Part shown: piece by piece, positions 25,377 to 37,499 of the stretch
How positions within the stretch are numbered: the stretch's first letter is position 1
Layout: each line of letters begins with the position of its first letter
NCBI RefSeq assembly: GCF_034702125.1
Contig: NW_026945753.1
Span: 281,001-345,000, forward strand
Direction of reading: 5' to 3'
DNA length: 64,000 bases
Source of the DNA: Engraulis encrasicolus
Lineage: Eukaryota; Chordata; Actinopteri; Clupeiformes; Engraulidae
The notes under the pieces: model-generated
Database searches by the model: none
What the model was told of the DNA's origin: nothing
The model's input: the letters and a program-made list of their open reading frames with translations, nothing else
Translations under genes and position numbers: made by a program

Positions 25377-27835
25377 GTAAAAAAAAAAAACAGAAGGCTA
25401 CTCATCAAACACTACCTACCACATGCATGTTCATTTCAAATCGGCTGAACCAACGTCATTTCATTACTTTTCACTAGGCCTATAGGCCTATGACGTCTTC
25501 CATGTTTTTTTGTCTCCCTGAGACCCCCAAACTGCTGGCTAACTGTAGGCTAGGTCGTCTAATACATAGTGGCCTGTGTGCATGGAATATAATTTCAAAT
25601 TAAATTGGGTCTATTGATTCGACATGTAGGCTATAGTTATGTAGCCTATTCGTAATTTACTGCCCAACTTTTGCCATTTTTAAATAGGTTCCTAAAGCAG
25701 AGCAGGAAAAGAAATGAATGACATGTATTGTACTTACTGTTTAGGGTAGCCTATGAAGCGGAAATATCAGCAAAATGTGTCAGAAATGCAAACATAACCA
25801 TCAGTGTCTCGGATAAGTGCAATGAGCTCTCTGCTTGGAGGTAAACATGGTTTTGCGCGCTTCCAAACCCACCAGCTCCACGCAAAAAAAGCAAGCCTCG
25901 GATTAGCCTACTTGTAGTAGGCTACAAGACGGTCGAGACCGCTTTGTTTTTTACACTCTGCAGCAGGCAGCTCAGACATTATAGAAGAGAAAAGTTTTTC
26001 GCCGCGCTTATCTTCTTCACTATCTCACGCGTGGCTTGAAATGACTTAGGTGATTTGAAAGACCGAGGTGTAAGTCACCGGAGCATCTCAGTTTGACTTT
26101 TTAAAATTGACTGTTGAAGATGTGTTAACTTAACCCATTAGGTAGACAAGACATAAATGCATAGGCATATTATTTTTCAAAATCTGAGATGATCCAGTGC
26201 GCTTATATAATGTAAGGACCAGTAATGACCAATTCCAGGACACACGACAAATTCAGCACAGCGTAGGCTATTATGACAAAGTGTGTAGGTGCGGCAAAAG
26301 ATTTCGCTATGCGCTGCCTCGGAATAGTAGCCTACAAGAGCACTTTTGACCCTCAGCAGCACGCAGCACAAAAATAGAGAGGAGAAGCGTTTTTCTTCAC
26401 TGTTTGGTGCGTCGTGGGAAAGGACTGACATGAATCTCAGATTGACTCTGGAAACGGACTGTTGAAAACGTTTTAACAGAACATTTGGCACGGTTCTAAA
26501 TAAAAGCATTTTAATCTTCCCCATCTGAGATGATCCGATGAGGCTTCTTTAACCTAAATTACAGAAACCTAACAAGCCCTGTCTTGGCCACATCCGCATC
26601 TTCTAATTCAGCAGTTTATTATGACAAGTAGGACTACACAGCGCAGTAAAAAATAAATGAAACCTTTCGCGATAGATAAAGCCCGTGGGCGCTTTAGTTT
26701 TAGGTTTGCCTGTGAGCTCTCCAATAAAAAAAATTAAATCTACATTCCAGTGCCGTTTAGTAGCCTAATCGCAGTTGTAGCCTATAAAAGTCTGCACGAG
26801 GCACATAAGACTGGACTTGACAAGCAAGCAGGGCTCGACGGCTCCGATCCACGGAGAGGTGTCGCCTACTGTTTCTTTGTGTTCATTGGCATGCTGTTCC
26901 TTCTTTCTTTAGACCTATAACTTGAGGGAAAACTCTGCTTTATCGAGACAGAAGGCGTTCAGATGCGCTGACAATAAGTGTCCAGGCCTACACACGTGCA
27001 AATTCTGAGCCTTTCAAGTCTACAAACTCCTGCGCGTGCTTATGTTTTCCCTCAACCTCGCGCGCCCCTGCGCTACAAGCGTAGTCAGCACGTTGGCTGC
27101 GTAGGCAGACTGCTCACGGCTGCCTCCCTTCTCACCACACAGCGGGCCATGTAAATCTTCATTTTAACACATTAAAACGGCGATTTCAGACAAAATATTT
27201 TCAGAGATGATAGACAAGATGTTAAACAACAACAATTTAATGAAAAACCGATTTCAGGAAAACATTGCTTCTCGACCTATTTTCGCTGTTTCCTGAGAAA
27301 GGGCCAGCGCGACATCCGACGGGTTTTCCCAGATCGCATCACATATGATGAAATATCCAGATTCTGACTTTGTTGGAGTTTTGACTTTGTACGTGTTTTC
27401 ATGATCTATGTCAGTTCTGTTCATCACATTATTCCGAAAGTCACACAGAATGTGCATTATAATGTGTAGATTCAGAATCCAAATAAAAAAAACTTAAAAA
27501 CTTAATTTTACGGTTTGGGAGCCAACGCATGCAGGCAAAACGTATTTTTACGTGACGTGACTTGGTAGTGAATGTGTTAAAGAGACATTATGATGTACAA
27601 CGAAAATTGACAGTTTGTGTTTTTTTGTTAATGGTGTCTATTTATCATTGAGGTTAAGGTGCAACATCTACTAGTAATATTTGTAGTGTTTTCAAACTTA
27701 ATAATTGCCAACTTAGACACCTAAATGATGGTCAATAACCATAGTCCTCACCTTGTAAAAAGCCAATTGTCATTCAACACAGAAGAAACTCTGACACTGA
27801 AATATTTCTGACTTACATAACACATATTTTCTCAG

Positions 27836-28249
27836 ATGTCCAACCATGGAGGAAGGCAACTGATGAAGAGTTAATACTGAAAATCAGAGAAGCGAAGAAG
27901 AACAAAGAAGACCTACTGGTGCTTAGAGCTCAACTGGAGGACAGAGAGAGAGAGATGGAGAAAATCAAGAAACAAGTAGAAGACCAAGACCAACAGGCCA
28001 AACAACTACAAGACAATAACAGCAAGACCAACCAACTACAAGAGAAGCACAACAAAGAGGACAAGACGAGCCATCACATGGAACCACAGAAGACACAAAG
28101 AAAGAGGACAAGAGATGAACAACTGGAGAAAGACAGCTTGGAGTGTACGGAAAATGAACTGAAAGACAAAATGGTGCTGGGCATGAAACTGGTGGAAAAA
28201 ACAAAGGTGGTGACTAAAAACCAGCTGGAGATGTCGGAAAATGGAGATG
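27836..28249 (+). CDS. Coiled-coil exon (gene A)
   Basis: The acceptor cacatattttctcag leads into DVQPWRKATDEELILKIREA and then a long E/K/Q-rich helix (residues 142-279) with repeated heptad-like leucines, for example LRAQLEDREREMEKIKKQ. The likely donor is gatg|gtgaat at 28250, giving 414 bp, phase 1-1, in line with the other exons. If that donor is not used, the frame runs on to a stop at 28294-28296 and would end the protein before the CARD. The exon resembles the coiled-coil exons of gene C in composition and place. It probably drives oligomerisation. Confidence 0.7.
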
Positions 28250-28709
28250 GTGAATACATTACAATACACTTCATTGATGTTTTATCTAAGCACTAGGCAA
28301 GATCTGACCCTGATATATAAGAAGCTATGTTGTTTGTGCATATGTTAATGTGTACATTCCAATCGAGATCTTTTAAATTATTAACAAATAACTGAAGGAA
28401 ATGAAATGGATGCATTACTGCTTATGAATTCATGATACAGTATAAGTCTGTGTGGTTCCCTTGTGGATATTTATGAGCCTTCCCTATTCGTGCAGAGTTC
28501 CCCTGTGAATATATAGGAGAAAATTGGATAGGAGGAGAGGAGAAAATTGGATTGGAGGATAGGAGAAAATTGGGCCCTTGATTTCATATCTACATCATGT
28601 TCTACTCACCCATGTTAGTTGTGTGTCATTTGGAGCTCTGCCGAAGATATTCGGTTTAATCATATCCATAAAACGACTTCCTATGGGCCATCAGGCACAC
28701 TATGCTACC

Positions 28710-29200
28710 ACTCATAAAAAGTGGACAAAAAGTTTTGTATTCATAGGATAGTAATTCATACATGTTTGGTAAATGTATACGTCTTTGGTTGTAGTTGTAG
28801 TGAAATAAATATTTGCAAACCAAATGTCTCAGATGCAAGAAAGTGGTGAATAATATTGTTTAGGCCTATGCCATCACGCCACAGGGTGGGAACTCTGACC
28901 AATCCATCCATGCCTTATGATGACTTGACTGATGCCAATTTTTTGACCACTTTCTTGCTTTTGAGAAATTCATATACCTAACTTCAATTCGTGAATGTAA
29001 TTTTTGATGTTGTTGCTTTTAAATTTGTGTTTGGACAAATATCAAACAAACAACCCATTATAAGTACAAATTTAATAATATTTAGGGTTTGCAAATATTT
29101 ATTTTACTACAACTACAAGCAAAGACTCACACTTATCAAAAAATATGCACAACCTTTTGCCCACTTTTTCACTCCATAGCTATGTAGTATATAGCCATTC
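28710..29200. repeat. Inverted-repeat element in gene A intron 5
   Basis: A left arm (about 28710-28822, ending gtgaaataaatatttgcaaacc) matches in inverse a right arm starting ggtttgcaaatatttatttt near 29085. It is read as a fold-back or MITE-type insertion, with no coding content. Confidence 0.45.
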
Positions 29201-29247
29201 TGAAGCAATTGCCTGATCCAGTGTATGTGTGTGGCTCTGTGCTCTAG

Positions 29248-29292
29248 ATGCTGACACGCCCCAAAAAAGAGTCAAAGAGGAAACTTCAACCA
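29248..29292 (+). CDS. Gene A linker exon (DADTP-type)
   Basis: The 45-bp exon (acceptor gctctgtgctctag, donor acca|gtgagt) is phase 1-1 and codes DADTPQKRVKEETST. Its opening resembles the DTP-starting basic linkers of gene B. It has no fold of its own and probably acts as a hinge. Confidence 0.55.
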
Positions 29293-29364
29293 GTGAGTAA
29301 AGTCAACAATAATCACGTCATCACCATACACAGCTGATAATCACAGCATCATCACTGACATAAT

Positions 29365-29595
29365 TTAACCCTATCCAGACCGAGGCGTCATAATGATGTC
29401 ATATGACGTCATAATGATGTCATAATATCCAATAATGGCACCAAATTGATGTCATTTGTAGATCTTTGGCTGAAGATCATCCCCTCCAAGTTTGGTGGTC
29501 ATACGCCATTCGGTTCCTAAGTTATGAGGGGGGGTCAAAAGAGCCCCCCCCCCCCTCCCAGACATGCCAAAAAACTCCGGTCTGGATAGGGTTAA
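29365..29595. repeat. MITE with ttaaccctatccagacc ends
   Basis: The left end ttaaccctatccagacc and the right end ggtctggatagggttaa are perfect inverted repeats. It carries four tgacgtcata/atgatgtcat-like words in its left half. The length is about 230 bp and TTAA tips suggest a piggyBac-type MITE. Confidence 0.75.
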
Positions 29596-29921
29596 CATTC
29601 ACTTATCTGAAGATCACAGCATCAACACCATATGAACATGATATTCAAATAGCAGGCAATCATAGCATCATCATCATCACTAACACTCATGTGTGACATT
29701 CATACAGATTAGTACAACATTTATTACAATAAGAGATTAAATCATCGTTTTTTTTTTTTAAATCGAAGTCATTAAGTGTAATCTAAGTTATTGTATGGTA
29801 GGTGTCTGTAAATGTGAGCTGAACTGTGCCTATTTGGAATGCTGCATGTTTATTTCAGTTGGTGTGCATGAAGCTATAAGTTTTTGACATGATTATGTTC
29901 ATGATTGTTTAGCTTCCGCAG

Positions 29922-29966
29922 GTGGTCTCCAACATAAAGACAGCGAGTCAAAGTATATGTTTAAGG
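29922..29966 (+). CDS. Second gene A linker exon
   Basis: The 45-bp exon (acceptor tagcttccgcag, donor aagg|gtgagt) is phase 1-1 and codes SGLQHKDSESKYMFK. Its first codon is completed by the last base of the preceding exon (A|GT, Ser). It links the coiled-coil region to the CARD. Confidence 0.5.
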
Positions 29967-30406
29967 GTGAGTTCATCTGGGAAATGTAAAGCTATTTTTA
30001 AGCTTCAAATAGGCTACTTATACTTTTTTGCAAATTGAGCTGTCATAACAAACCTCCTCTGCATTTGTAAACATACTTTATGTCTTACTATTATCATTAT
30101 TATCATCATTGATTTTTTATGTTTGTTTGCTTGTTTGGTTGTTTCTTGCGTCATGACTTTTGAGGGCCATCTACTTTTGCGAAAATGCACTTTTGCTAAA
30201 ATATTCAAACAATGCATCTGTCCAAAGTCATTGTTATATCTACAACACAAAGTTAATGATTGATTGATTGATTCACATTTTTAAAATGTATTACAGCAAG
30301 ACAGACATTAATGACCTTGTTGTGCCATGCCTCCTTTTTCTTCTGCCATCAGTTGAAGTTCATAAATGTTGCCTAAACTTTTACTTGTTGTCCTCTTTGT
30401 CTGTAG

Positions 30407-30744
30407 GTGAACATTTTGTAAATAAATACCACATAGATCTGATTAATCGTGTAACTTCATTGGACAGTGTTCTGGACTATCTTCGGAAAAATAAAGTGCT
30501 CAATGATGAAGTGCTCAATGAAGTGAAATTCAAAAAGTCAAGAACAGCGCGAATGAGGGGTTTGTTAGGCCTTGGCAACATTAGCCACAGCATAAAAGGT
30601 AAAAACCTGCTGTGTGAGATCCTGGAGAAGGAAGAACCCTTCATGATGGAGGAATTGATGAAGAAGATGGAGGAGATGAAGAAGATGGATGAGATGAAGA
30701 TGGAGGAGAACATCCTTCTGGGGATCAACAGTAGCTCTATCTGA
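30407..30744 (+). CDS. CARD-domain terminal exon (gene A)
   Basis: The acceptor ctctttgtctgtag starts GEHFVNKYHIDLINRVTSLD in phase 1 and the frame ends at TGA 30742-30744. The EHFVNKY..LINRVTSLDSVLDYL start, the VLNDEVLNEVKFKKSRTARMR middle and the ILEKEEPFMMEEL end match the six-helix CARD of ASC/NLRP1/caspase-1 type in fish. CARDs bind other CARDs and build filaments that recruit inflammatory caspases. After the domain comes a Met/Lys/Glu-rich tail. No stop or frameshift interrupts it. The catalytic or adaptor partner cannot be told from sequence. Confidence 0.85.
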
Positions 30745-31351
30745 GATGCAAATTTAGGTTGTTTGTTTTGTTGCTACGTTAAATTACATTATCGCATCAT
30801 AGCGTATCGTATCTTATCGGTCATTACAATATATTCAGTATGTTTTCTTTTAATTTCATTTCTTCCTTTTTAAAAGTTTTCATCATTATTATCATACTGT
30901 ATTTGATCATTTTAAATACTTGATGTTTTGCTCATATAAAAAACAAAAACCTACAGCTTTGTACGTTTCGCTCAGTGCATGTTATTTTTTTATGATTTAG
31001 TACCTATTCTTAACAAGGTTTTGATGGAAACAGTCATAAAGAGGCAAACAATGGTGAATCCCAGCATACTAATTACAATACCTGATTAAGAAATGTGAAA
31101 TTCACATGAAAATACTTCTTGCCTTTGACCAAGTCATCACAAAAGAAATATAATGTTCACATCTAAAATAGTAAAGAATAATAATAAGGAAAAAAACATG
31201 TGTGTCCTGTCCCTGGGATTAAATAAACTTTGCTCTGTTGAATATAAGATCACTCTTGAAAAACAAGTTTCATTTTTTACTTCAGATTGCTCATGATTTG
31301 CTTCAGACCACAATGCCAAGGATTTTAACATCCTGATGTCCACCTGGACTT

Positions 31352-31554
31352 TAAAGGGACACTGTGCAGGAAATGGTCAAAAAGGCTACTGCAACTATGC
31401 TGCTCATTGAAACTGGGCTGCCAATTGCCACATTTGATCTTTACATGAAAGTTTTAAAAGTAATAAACAAATATGTTCTAGTAGGTAACATTAGTCAATG
31501 GGCAGCATGAATTCTGGAAATAAACAACTAAAAATCTCACACAGTGTCCCTTTA
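31352..31554. repeat. MITE family M1, copy 2 (internally deleted)
   Basis: The same ends as the copy at 19477-19842 (taaagggacactgtg and its complement), but only about 200 bp long because the aatggcggac core is missing. It lies just beyond the gene A poly-A signal candidate. Confidence 0.8.
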
Positions 31555-32510
31555 AACACTGACGGAAACACATTGGACTGTATAGTCTCAAAAGGAGTGG
31601 AAGCAAATATTGTTTTGATAGACCGTGTTCCAGTCTCAGATCATTTTTATGTCCTAATCTTTATGGCCCACGAGAAGCACAACCATGTAATATATAGTTT
31701 CCGCCATATCAACAATAATACAACATTTTCAATGGCCGAATATCTACCTATTTTTTTTTATTTGTGTTGTGCAGAGGTGTTTAATGCGGATGCTCCGACA
31801 GATACAGTTAACAGTTCATAGCCCCTCTGACTTCCCGAAGGCAAACACGTATGAAATCATGCGCATGATTCACAGACGATATTTGTGCGCTGAAAACGGC
31901 AAATGAAGAGTATCCAAACTCAATGGTTACTTTTCGGCCTGGGAAGCAGCTGTTAAGATCTACAAAACTTTGCTCTCTGTGCAAGAACATCTTTCACTGA
32001 ATTCATCAACTCAAACAAAAACAAAACAATGTTCATTTTCGATACCATCACCAAACTTACACTTTTCAATTCCGGCCCAAGGTAATTTCCCGATCCTCCC
32101 TTATCTCCCACTTGATTCCTTTAACCATCCCACAGTGTCCTATCAAATAAAGACAAAAAAAACTCCAAATGTTTGTTGACACAGTACAGTCAAAGCAGTC
32201 CTGAAAGTTTTGCCTCCCATGATTAAAACAGATGAAACTACAGAATGTAATGTGGCCCAAACAAGTGAACGGCAGATAAACTCACGTCAAATTCATCCAG
32301 CAGAAACTGACTTTTGCTCTCTTTTCTCGTAGATAGGCTATAACCAATTTCTACCAATTTCTCATGCTTAAAATAACAGTAACCATGCTTAAAATAAATG
32401 GTAGATTTTCACAAGGGTTATGACATTCGTGAGATTAAATACAGGCATAAGCATGTACTTGTGTGTGTGTGTGTGTGTGTGGGGGGGGGGGGGGGGTCTA
32501 ACGCGTGTGT

Positions 32511-32600
<90 letters not shown>

Positions 32601-33335
32601 TGTTTGTGTATTTGCACATGCGTGGTCTGTAGGTGAGTGCGAACAGGCAGTGCACTTTAACCCTTCAGAGAGAGCGAGAGAGATACGTAGATGACGCCGC
32701 CTACATTGCTATTGTACCGTAGATAAAAACAGGGATGGGGATGTGAACAGGGTCTGAGTGGTATGTTGAGTTTAGGCTTACATCACAGACAGCATTTGAT
32801 CATGCTATTGAAACCAGACATGAACAGACCGTTCAACACAGTGTATGACAAAAATATATGGTAACACTTTATTTTAGGGATACATCTATTAGCCCTAATA
32901 CATACAATATTAATGCATGTGTAAGTAACTTGTAAGGCATGTACTAAGCAAAATAAGACAGTTGTTAAGCATGTATTCACAAATGTCTTGTTCATGCCCA
33001 ATTAGGGATTTATTACTAATATAACCTTAGTAAGGACCAGTAAGCCTATATTTCTATTTATTAGTAAGTAGTAAGTGGCAGAATTCAATGTGTATAAGCT
33101 CCCGACACACTGTGTGAACAAACCCTGAACAGTGTGAAAACAGATGCGGAATAAGGGTCCCTATTCTAAAGTGATGCATTGGTCAGCCCAGATTGCTCTG
33201 GGCCTCCGCACCACCAAAGTCCCCCTCGTTACCTAGGGCCGCCACCTAGAGGGAAGAGAACAACAGCTTCTGGAAAGAGAGCAACAGTTGGGTAAGAAAT
33301 CTTTCATCCATCTCAGGCCCAACAGCTTACTACCA
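31555..33335. other. Intergenic stretch between genes A and B
   Basis: No gene was recognised. It contains a (GT)n tract with a G run (32461-32609) and a ggtaacactttattttaggg repeat start near 32861, a word common in fish interspersed repeats. The 107-residue frame at 31498-31821 overlaps the M1 element and has no family features. Confidence 0.4.
32461..32609. repeat. (GT)n microsatellite with poly-G
   Basis: A short (GT)n, 16 G residues, then about 95 bp of (GT)n. Confidence 0.96.
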
Positions 33336-33753
33336 TATCGTCGGCTTGCTACCAAAACCGCCTAAGTCCGAATTTGGTCAAAATGAGATTTTTGCATAAA
33401 CTTACTCCCCTACCACAGCTGCATCACCCTGCCTTTCCGCCAGGGTCATTGATCAATCACAACAGTCACCAGAGTCAAAAATCTGTATGTATAAAGTCAC
33501 ACACTGCCTATGAGAAAATTAATGACCAGGGACGTAGCTATAGGGAGGACAAGGAGGGCATTTGCCTGTAGGCCTAGGGCCCTCCTGCAGGTGGTAGGGG
33601 TAGGGGCCCTATTATGATCTTGGCAGGTGGTATGGGGGCCCTATCTTTTCATCCTGGGGCCCTGTGCACAATTGTTCTGCCAATGTGAATGACTTGGGTA
33701 ACTTGACTTAGCCATTTTTGATGCAAGAAACAGTTTATTTACATCTGTTAAGA

Positions 33754-33817
<64 letters not shown>

Positions 33818-35231
33818 AAGACAACGACTATGTTTCAAAACTTCATCCTTAGACATCTGTCTGAGATAATCTTGTTACCACACAATGGTTGTAGCCTTAC
33901 ATTAATTTATGATTGTAATCTTAAATCATATTGAGAAATGCTTAATCATGTGCTATATTTGATGTTATCACAGGTTTATAGAGAACTGTCATGGATTACA
34001 TCCTCCTTGTGACAATCTGTTATTTCATACATTCATTTAATATATAACAATGTAGATTTTAAACAGCATTGGGTTGATGTCACTAGTGCAATTTATTATT
34101 GCACACACAGTAGAATGACCAACTTCTATGTGTAAAGGATCCAGTAGTGGTTCTATACCATATTTTGAATGCCACGGTCATGGTGTTGAAGTGGGCGGGG
34201 CACAGTTCTATGACCAGGTTACCTCGGTCATGGGCAAGGTTGGGGGGTGGGCCAGTTCTATGAGCATGGAGAAGGGTAGAAATTAGTCAAAGATGATAAA
34301 CAAGGAGGAGACAGTTCGAGAGGAGGTGCAAGGACCAAATAAGTGCCCCACCCCTTCATCCTCCTCCATGACTGATGGGACCTCAACATGGAGATTGGAG
34401 GCCACTGCATGGCTTACTCTGCGTAGCACTGCAATCTGGATCTGACCTGATATGAGAAGTGAATGTATTACTGATGTGGCAAATGCTCTGGCACAATGAC
34501 AAAAACTTTTGCTTTGGATGAGAATGTAAATAATGATTTCATTGAAAGCTAATATGACTGCAAGAGCTAGAAAGTAAAATAAATCTGTGAAAATCCGTTG
34601 GTAGACATGATATTTACCAGCATGCTAGATGGTTACAAGGTCTACAAAAATATTTCAATCATTCACCATTTCCAGGATTAAAGTTTTTTTTCCATTATTT
34701 TGAGTGATTACTACTTTTTGGGAGTGCACGCACCAAGCAATACACGGGTGTTAAGTGCAGGCGCAGACGCCGACCTTTGTTGGTCTTTTGTCATTCAGGA
34801 TTAAAGTTTGGAATAAAAATAAAAAAGAATAGTATAACTATCAAAATAATGTGCAGTGCATTGTTCTTGTTGTGCTGCATCAAATAATAAAGTGTTTTGT
34901 TTGCCTTAGGAGCCATTTCATGTTTGACTTGCAGCTTCACTCAAAATAAATAAAGAAAATAACTTAACATCTTAGACAGGTACTGTTTGTAGTGGACCAA
35001 TGACACAGACAGGATGATAGGATGATGCAGAAGTGGTAGGGGAGTAAAGTTCTGCAAAAATCTCCTTTGACCAAAATTATCAGGGGGGACACACAATTGT
35101 TCTTTGCCAAGGCTCTCAGATTTCCTAAAACTGCCACTGATGTTTGGCGCCCCCTTTGGCGCCTAGTTTTTCCCTGTTTTCCGAAAACCCCAAAATCGGA
35201 CTTAGGCGGTTTTGGTAGCAAGCCGACGATA
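33336..35231. mobile_element. TIR element T1, copy 1
   Basis: The ends atcgtcggcttgctaccaaa and its complement form a near-perfect inverted repeat of about 36 bp. A very similar copy lies at 54555-56385 inside gene C. An almost pure (CT)n tract (33755-33816) is much shorter in the other copy. There is no transposase-like frame, so it is non-autonomous. It lies between genes A and B. Confidence 0.8.
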
Positions 35232-35980
35232 TTAATTTGAGCGTCCTACAAAAGTTTTGGTTGTGTGAGGTTTTTTAAAACAGCTTTTCTTACGAACTCT
35301 AAGCTGAGATGAACAAAGAATTGAGAAAGATCTTGGCAGTCGTCCACAAGTAATATGTGTAGAACATGTTTTAAATTCTTTAGATTTTTTTTTTTTAATC
35401 TTTCCTTGTTCAGTAAATAAAGCTAAACCTGAGCATGTACATCCTGTAAACAGTGTGTGTCTGACAACTTTCGGCATACCGGTCTACCTGACATCAAAGT
35501 GTCCTTGAGCAAGATAATGAATGTGGATTGCATCATGTGACATGCATGGTCTGCCACTGGTGTGTGCATGCGAGGCTTTCATTGTAAAGCACTTTGAGTG
35601 TTTCTAGGAGTAGGAAAGTGCTATATATCTACATTAAGTCATTTACCATATCCTGGCAGGAAAAAAAACAGAAATTGACAAATAATAGCTGCATTATGTT
35701 TTGCTTAATATAGCCTAATTATATTGAAATCTAATTTCTAAGTTTTCTTAAGAAAATATGTCATATCTCATGTGAAGCTGCATAACATTAAAATGATATC
35801 GGGGGCCGGATAAAACGGCCTTAAGGGCCGCAAACCGCCCTCGAGACATAGGTTCCCCACCCCTGTGCTAAAGGGTCATGGCATCAGTTGCTGGATCGAA
35901 AACACAAGTTTCATTGATCATGAACAGTTGAAGCAAGGAGTTGAAGTTGCAGTTGCAGCTGAGGATGAAGAAATTCATGT
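35232..35980. other. Upstream region of gene B exons, repeat-derived
   Basis: A tail with taaaacggccttaagggccgc and ggttccccacccctg (about 35810-35865) looks like the end of a DNA-transposon or retroposon copy. The frame from 35865 (WIENTSFIDHEQLKQGVEV) has no recognised family. The missing 5' exons of gene B could lie here or farther upstream, but none could be defended. Confidence 0.3.
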
Positions 35981-35990
35981 GTGTTTGTAC

Positions 35991-35991
35991 T

Positions 35992-36045
<54 letters not shown>
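35991..36045. repeat. (GAT)n microsatellite at the SEA exon acceptor
   Basis: About 18 GAT units end 8 bp before the cag acceptor of the first SEA exon. One frame reads poly-Asp directly into the SEA domain (DDDDEPTGQQHFQ), so the tract is either intronic or codes an acidic run. Confidence 0.9.
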
Positions 36046-36047
<2 letters not shown>

Positions 36048-36053
36048 CTACAG

Positions 36054-36163
36054 GTCAACAACACTTTCAAATGGAATTGGGAATCCAAAAGACCTTTTCC
36101 CAGGAACTGGAGGACAAAACATCACAACTATACCAAGCCCTAGTTGCTGATATACAACTAGAA
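36054..36163 (+). CDS. SEA domain, first part (gene B)
   Basis: The 110-bp exon enters in phase 1 and leaves in phase 0 (donor gaa|gtattg). It codes QQHFQMELGIQKTFSQELED and on to YQALVADIQLE, which fits the first strand and helix of SEA domains (a hydrophobic strand, then TF..EL.D..S..Y..L). The acceptor (cctacag) lacks a pyrimidine tract because (GAT)n precedes it. The N at 36177 lies just inside the following intron. Confidence 0.6.
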
Positions 36164-36288
36164 GTATTGATACCCTNAATTCTTTAATGACATCTTTTAA
36201 TGTACTTTTTCCCCCTTTTTTTAACGTTCTTGACATTCTTTCAACAGAAGCACAGCAATTCATTAAACACCTTCATTTCTTATTTCAG

Positions 36289-36353
36289 TTATACCAAGTC
36301 TTTACAGACAAGTTTGGACCTGATTTCCATAAAACACTTATCCATGGCTTCAG
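36289..36353 (+). CDS. SEA domain, middle part (gene B)
   Basis: The 65-bp exon (acceptor ttcatttcttatttcag, donor tcag|gtcagt) begins in phase 0 and ends in phase 2. It codes LYQVFTDKFGPDFHKTLIHG and F, matching the second SEA helix and the turn before the cleavage strand. Confidence 0.65.
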
Positions 36354-36418
36354 GTCAGTGTGTGCTAGTGTCCTATGCCTTGCATACTGTACATACAGCA
36401 CAAAGGGTCTTTTAGAGC

Positions 36419-36893
36419 CTTAAAGAAGTATGGCACTATTTTGGGGCTTAATACAGTTAAAATCGTTGGCTGTTTATGAAGGTGGTAAAGTGTCTTATTT
36501 TTCATGTTAAGCGTTGTCTTGCTTTAAGACAAGTTAAAAGAGGGGGGCGCTGTGGCGCAGCGCGCTAAGCCCCCCGCACTTGGGCTTGCATGCCCATGGG
36601 GACCCCGGTTCGAGTCCGGACGGGGTCATTTCCCAGCCCTACCCCATCTCTCTCCACACTCACTTCCTCTCGTACCTTCACTGTCCTATCCGAAATAAAG
36701 GCGCAAAAAGCCCATTAAAATATCTAAAAAAAAAAAAAAGAAAAAAAAAAAAGACAAGTTAAAGAGGGAGTATGCCGCTAAGCTAGTGAAAGTCAATGGA
36801 TCCGTGTAGCACATGCTACACGGATCCATTGACTTTCACTAGCTTAGCGTTTTAACTGTATTAAGCCCCAAAATAGTGGCATACCCCTTTAAA
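36419..36893. repeat. Palindromic MITE-like insertion in a gene B intron
   Basis: Arms 36421-36463 and 36850-36892 are inverted copies (tggcactattttggggctta and complement). A perfect inner hairpin spans 36778-36848 around gcacatgctac. The SINE at 36541-36738 sits inside. It lies wholly in the intron that splits the SEA domain. Confidence 0.65.
36541..36750 (+). mobile_element. tRNA-derived SINE with target-site duplication
   Basis: The head gctgtggcgcagcgcgctaa is A-box-like and the B box is ggttcgagtcc. The body ends with aataaaggcgcaaaaagccc and a poly-A tail. The flanks aagacaagttaaaagag (36526-36542) and aagacaagttaaagag (36751-36766) are target-site duplications. This is a complete, fairly young copy. 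Confidence 0.85.
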
Positions 36894-36933
36894 GATTTTT
36901 TTTTTTTCTGTTCCCTTCCCGTCTGGACTGTAG

Positions 36934-37091
36934 ACAAGAGTCCGGCTCGGTGCTTGTTGACGTCGATGTGATATTGAAAAGTCAAGAAATTCTTTATGAG
37001 AAGGAAGATGTCATCACTCCATTGAAAACAGCAGTGGAAACAGAAGGATCAAATGGACTTCCCATTGATCCAAGCAGCATCAAGGTGAATG
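36934..37091 (+). CDS. SEA domain, C-terminal part with cleavage motif (gene B)
   Basis: The acceptor (ccgtctggactgtag) restores the codon split after the preceding exon and reads RQESGSVLVDVDVILKSQEI in phase. GSVLV is the SEA autoproteolysis motif (G-S[VI]VV type), located on the strand before the last helix as expected. The exon ends with PIDPSSIKVN, the usual end of the fold, at donor aatg|gtatgc (phase 1). Cleavage would leave two non-covalently held chains at the cell surface. Confidence 0.75.
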
Positions 37092-37285
37092 GTATGCATT
37101 TCACATTTAATCTTTTTTTCTCTGTCTTTCTTCTTCATGGAATAAAGAGGAAATAACTGACGAATATGCCCCCCTTTGGTATAATGTAACCTTATGTTAC
37201 TGTACACCCACATACTCTATTGTTCTCAATGAGAGTGTTTTTTTCCGTTTTCGGTGAGACTGCTGCGTTAAGCGTGCAGCTGCAG

Positions 37286-37336
37286 ATACTCCAGAGGTGA
37301 GAAGACGACAGGGGAGGGATGGGGCCCAGACAGCTC
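37286..37336 (+). CDS. Gene B linker exon 1
   Basis: The 51-bp exon candidate (acceptor gtgcagctgcag, donor gctc|gtcagt) is phase 1-1 and codes DTPEVRRRQGRDGAQTA. It is plainly a paralogue of the next linker exon. The acceptor tract is weak, so it may be optional or a decayed duplicate. Confidence 0.4.
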
Positions 37337-37499
37337 GTCAGTCTTTCGGTTAGTATTATGAATTGATATTTAAAATGTTTCCAGTACTTCAAGGCATGAA
37401 ATGGCAGGAGCCTAAAATTGTCACAAAAAAAAGTAAGAATAACAATACTGTGATAACGCTGTTTTTGTTTCTTTTTCTTTTTTAATTGCAAAATCACAG

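Larger units (their letters stand above)
21704..27580. mobile_element. Large TTAA-ended composite insertion in gene A intron 4
   Basis: The left end (ttaacacattcaatacc) and the right end (tagtgaatgtgttaa) are inverted, and inner words also pair (gatgcgatctgggaaaaccc near 22622 against its complement near 27319). TTAA at both tips suggests a piggyBac-like element swollen by other insertions: a mariner remnant at 21938-22460 and a hAT-like element at 23839-25116. Segments at about 25970-26190 and 26350-26540 are diverged copies of each other. No piggyBac transposase was recognised. Confidence 0.4.

Noticed and set aside
28250..28296. Reading through the coiled-coil exon to the stop at 28294-28296 as the end of gene A.
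   Set aside because: A phase-1 donor at 28250 followed by three in-phase exons ending in a full CARD is a better fit, although an alternative short form is possible.
31498..31821. Open frame of 107 codons after gene A.
   Set aside because: Its first third is the right end of an M1 MITE, and the rest has no recognisable features.
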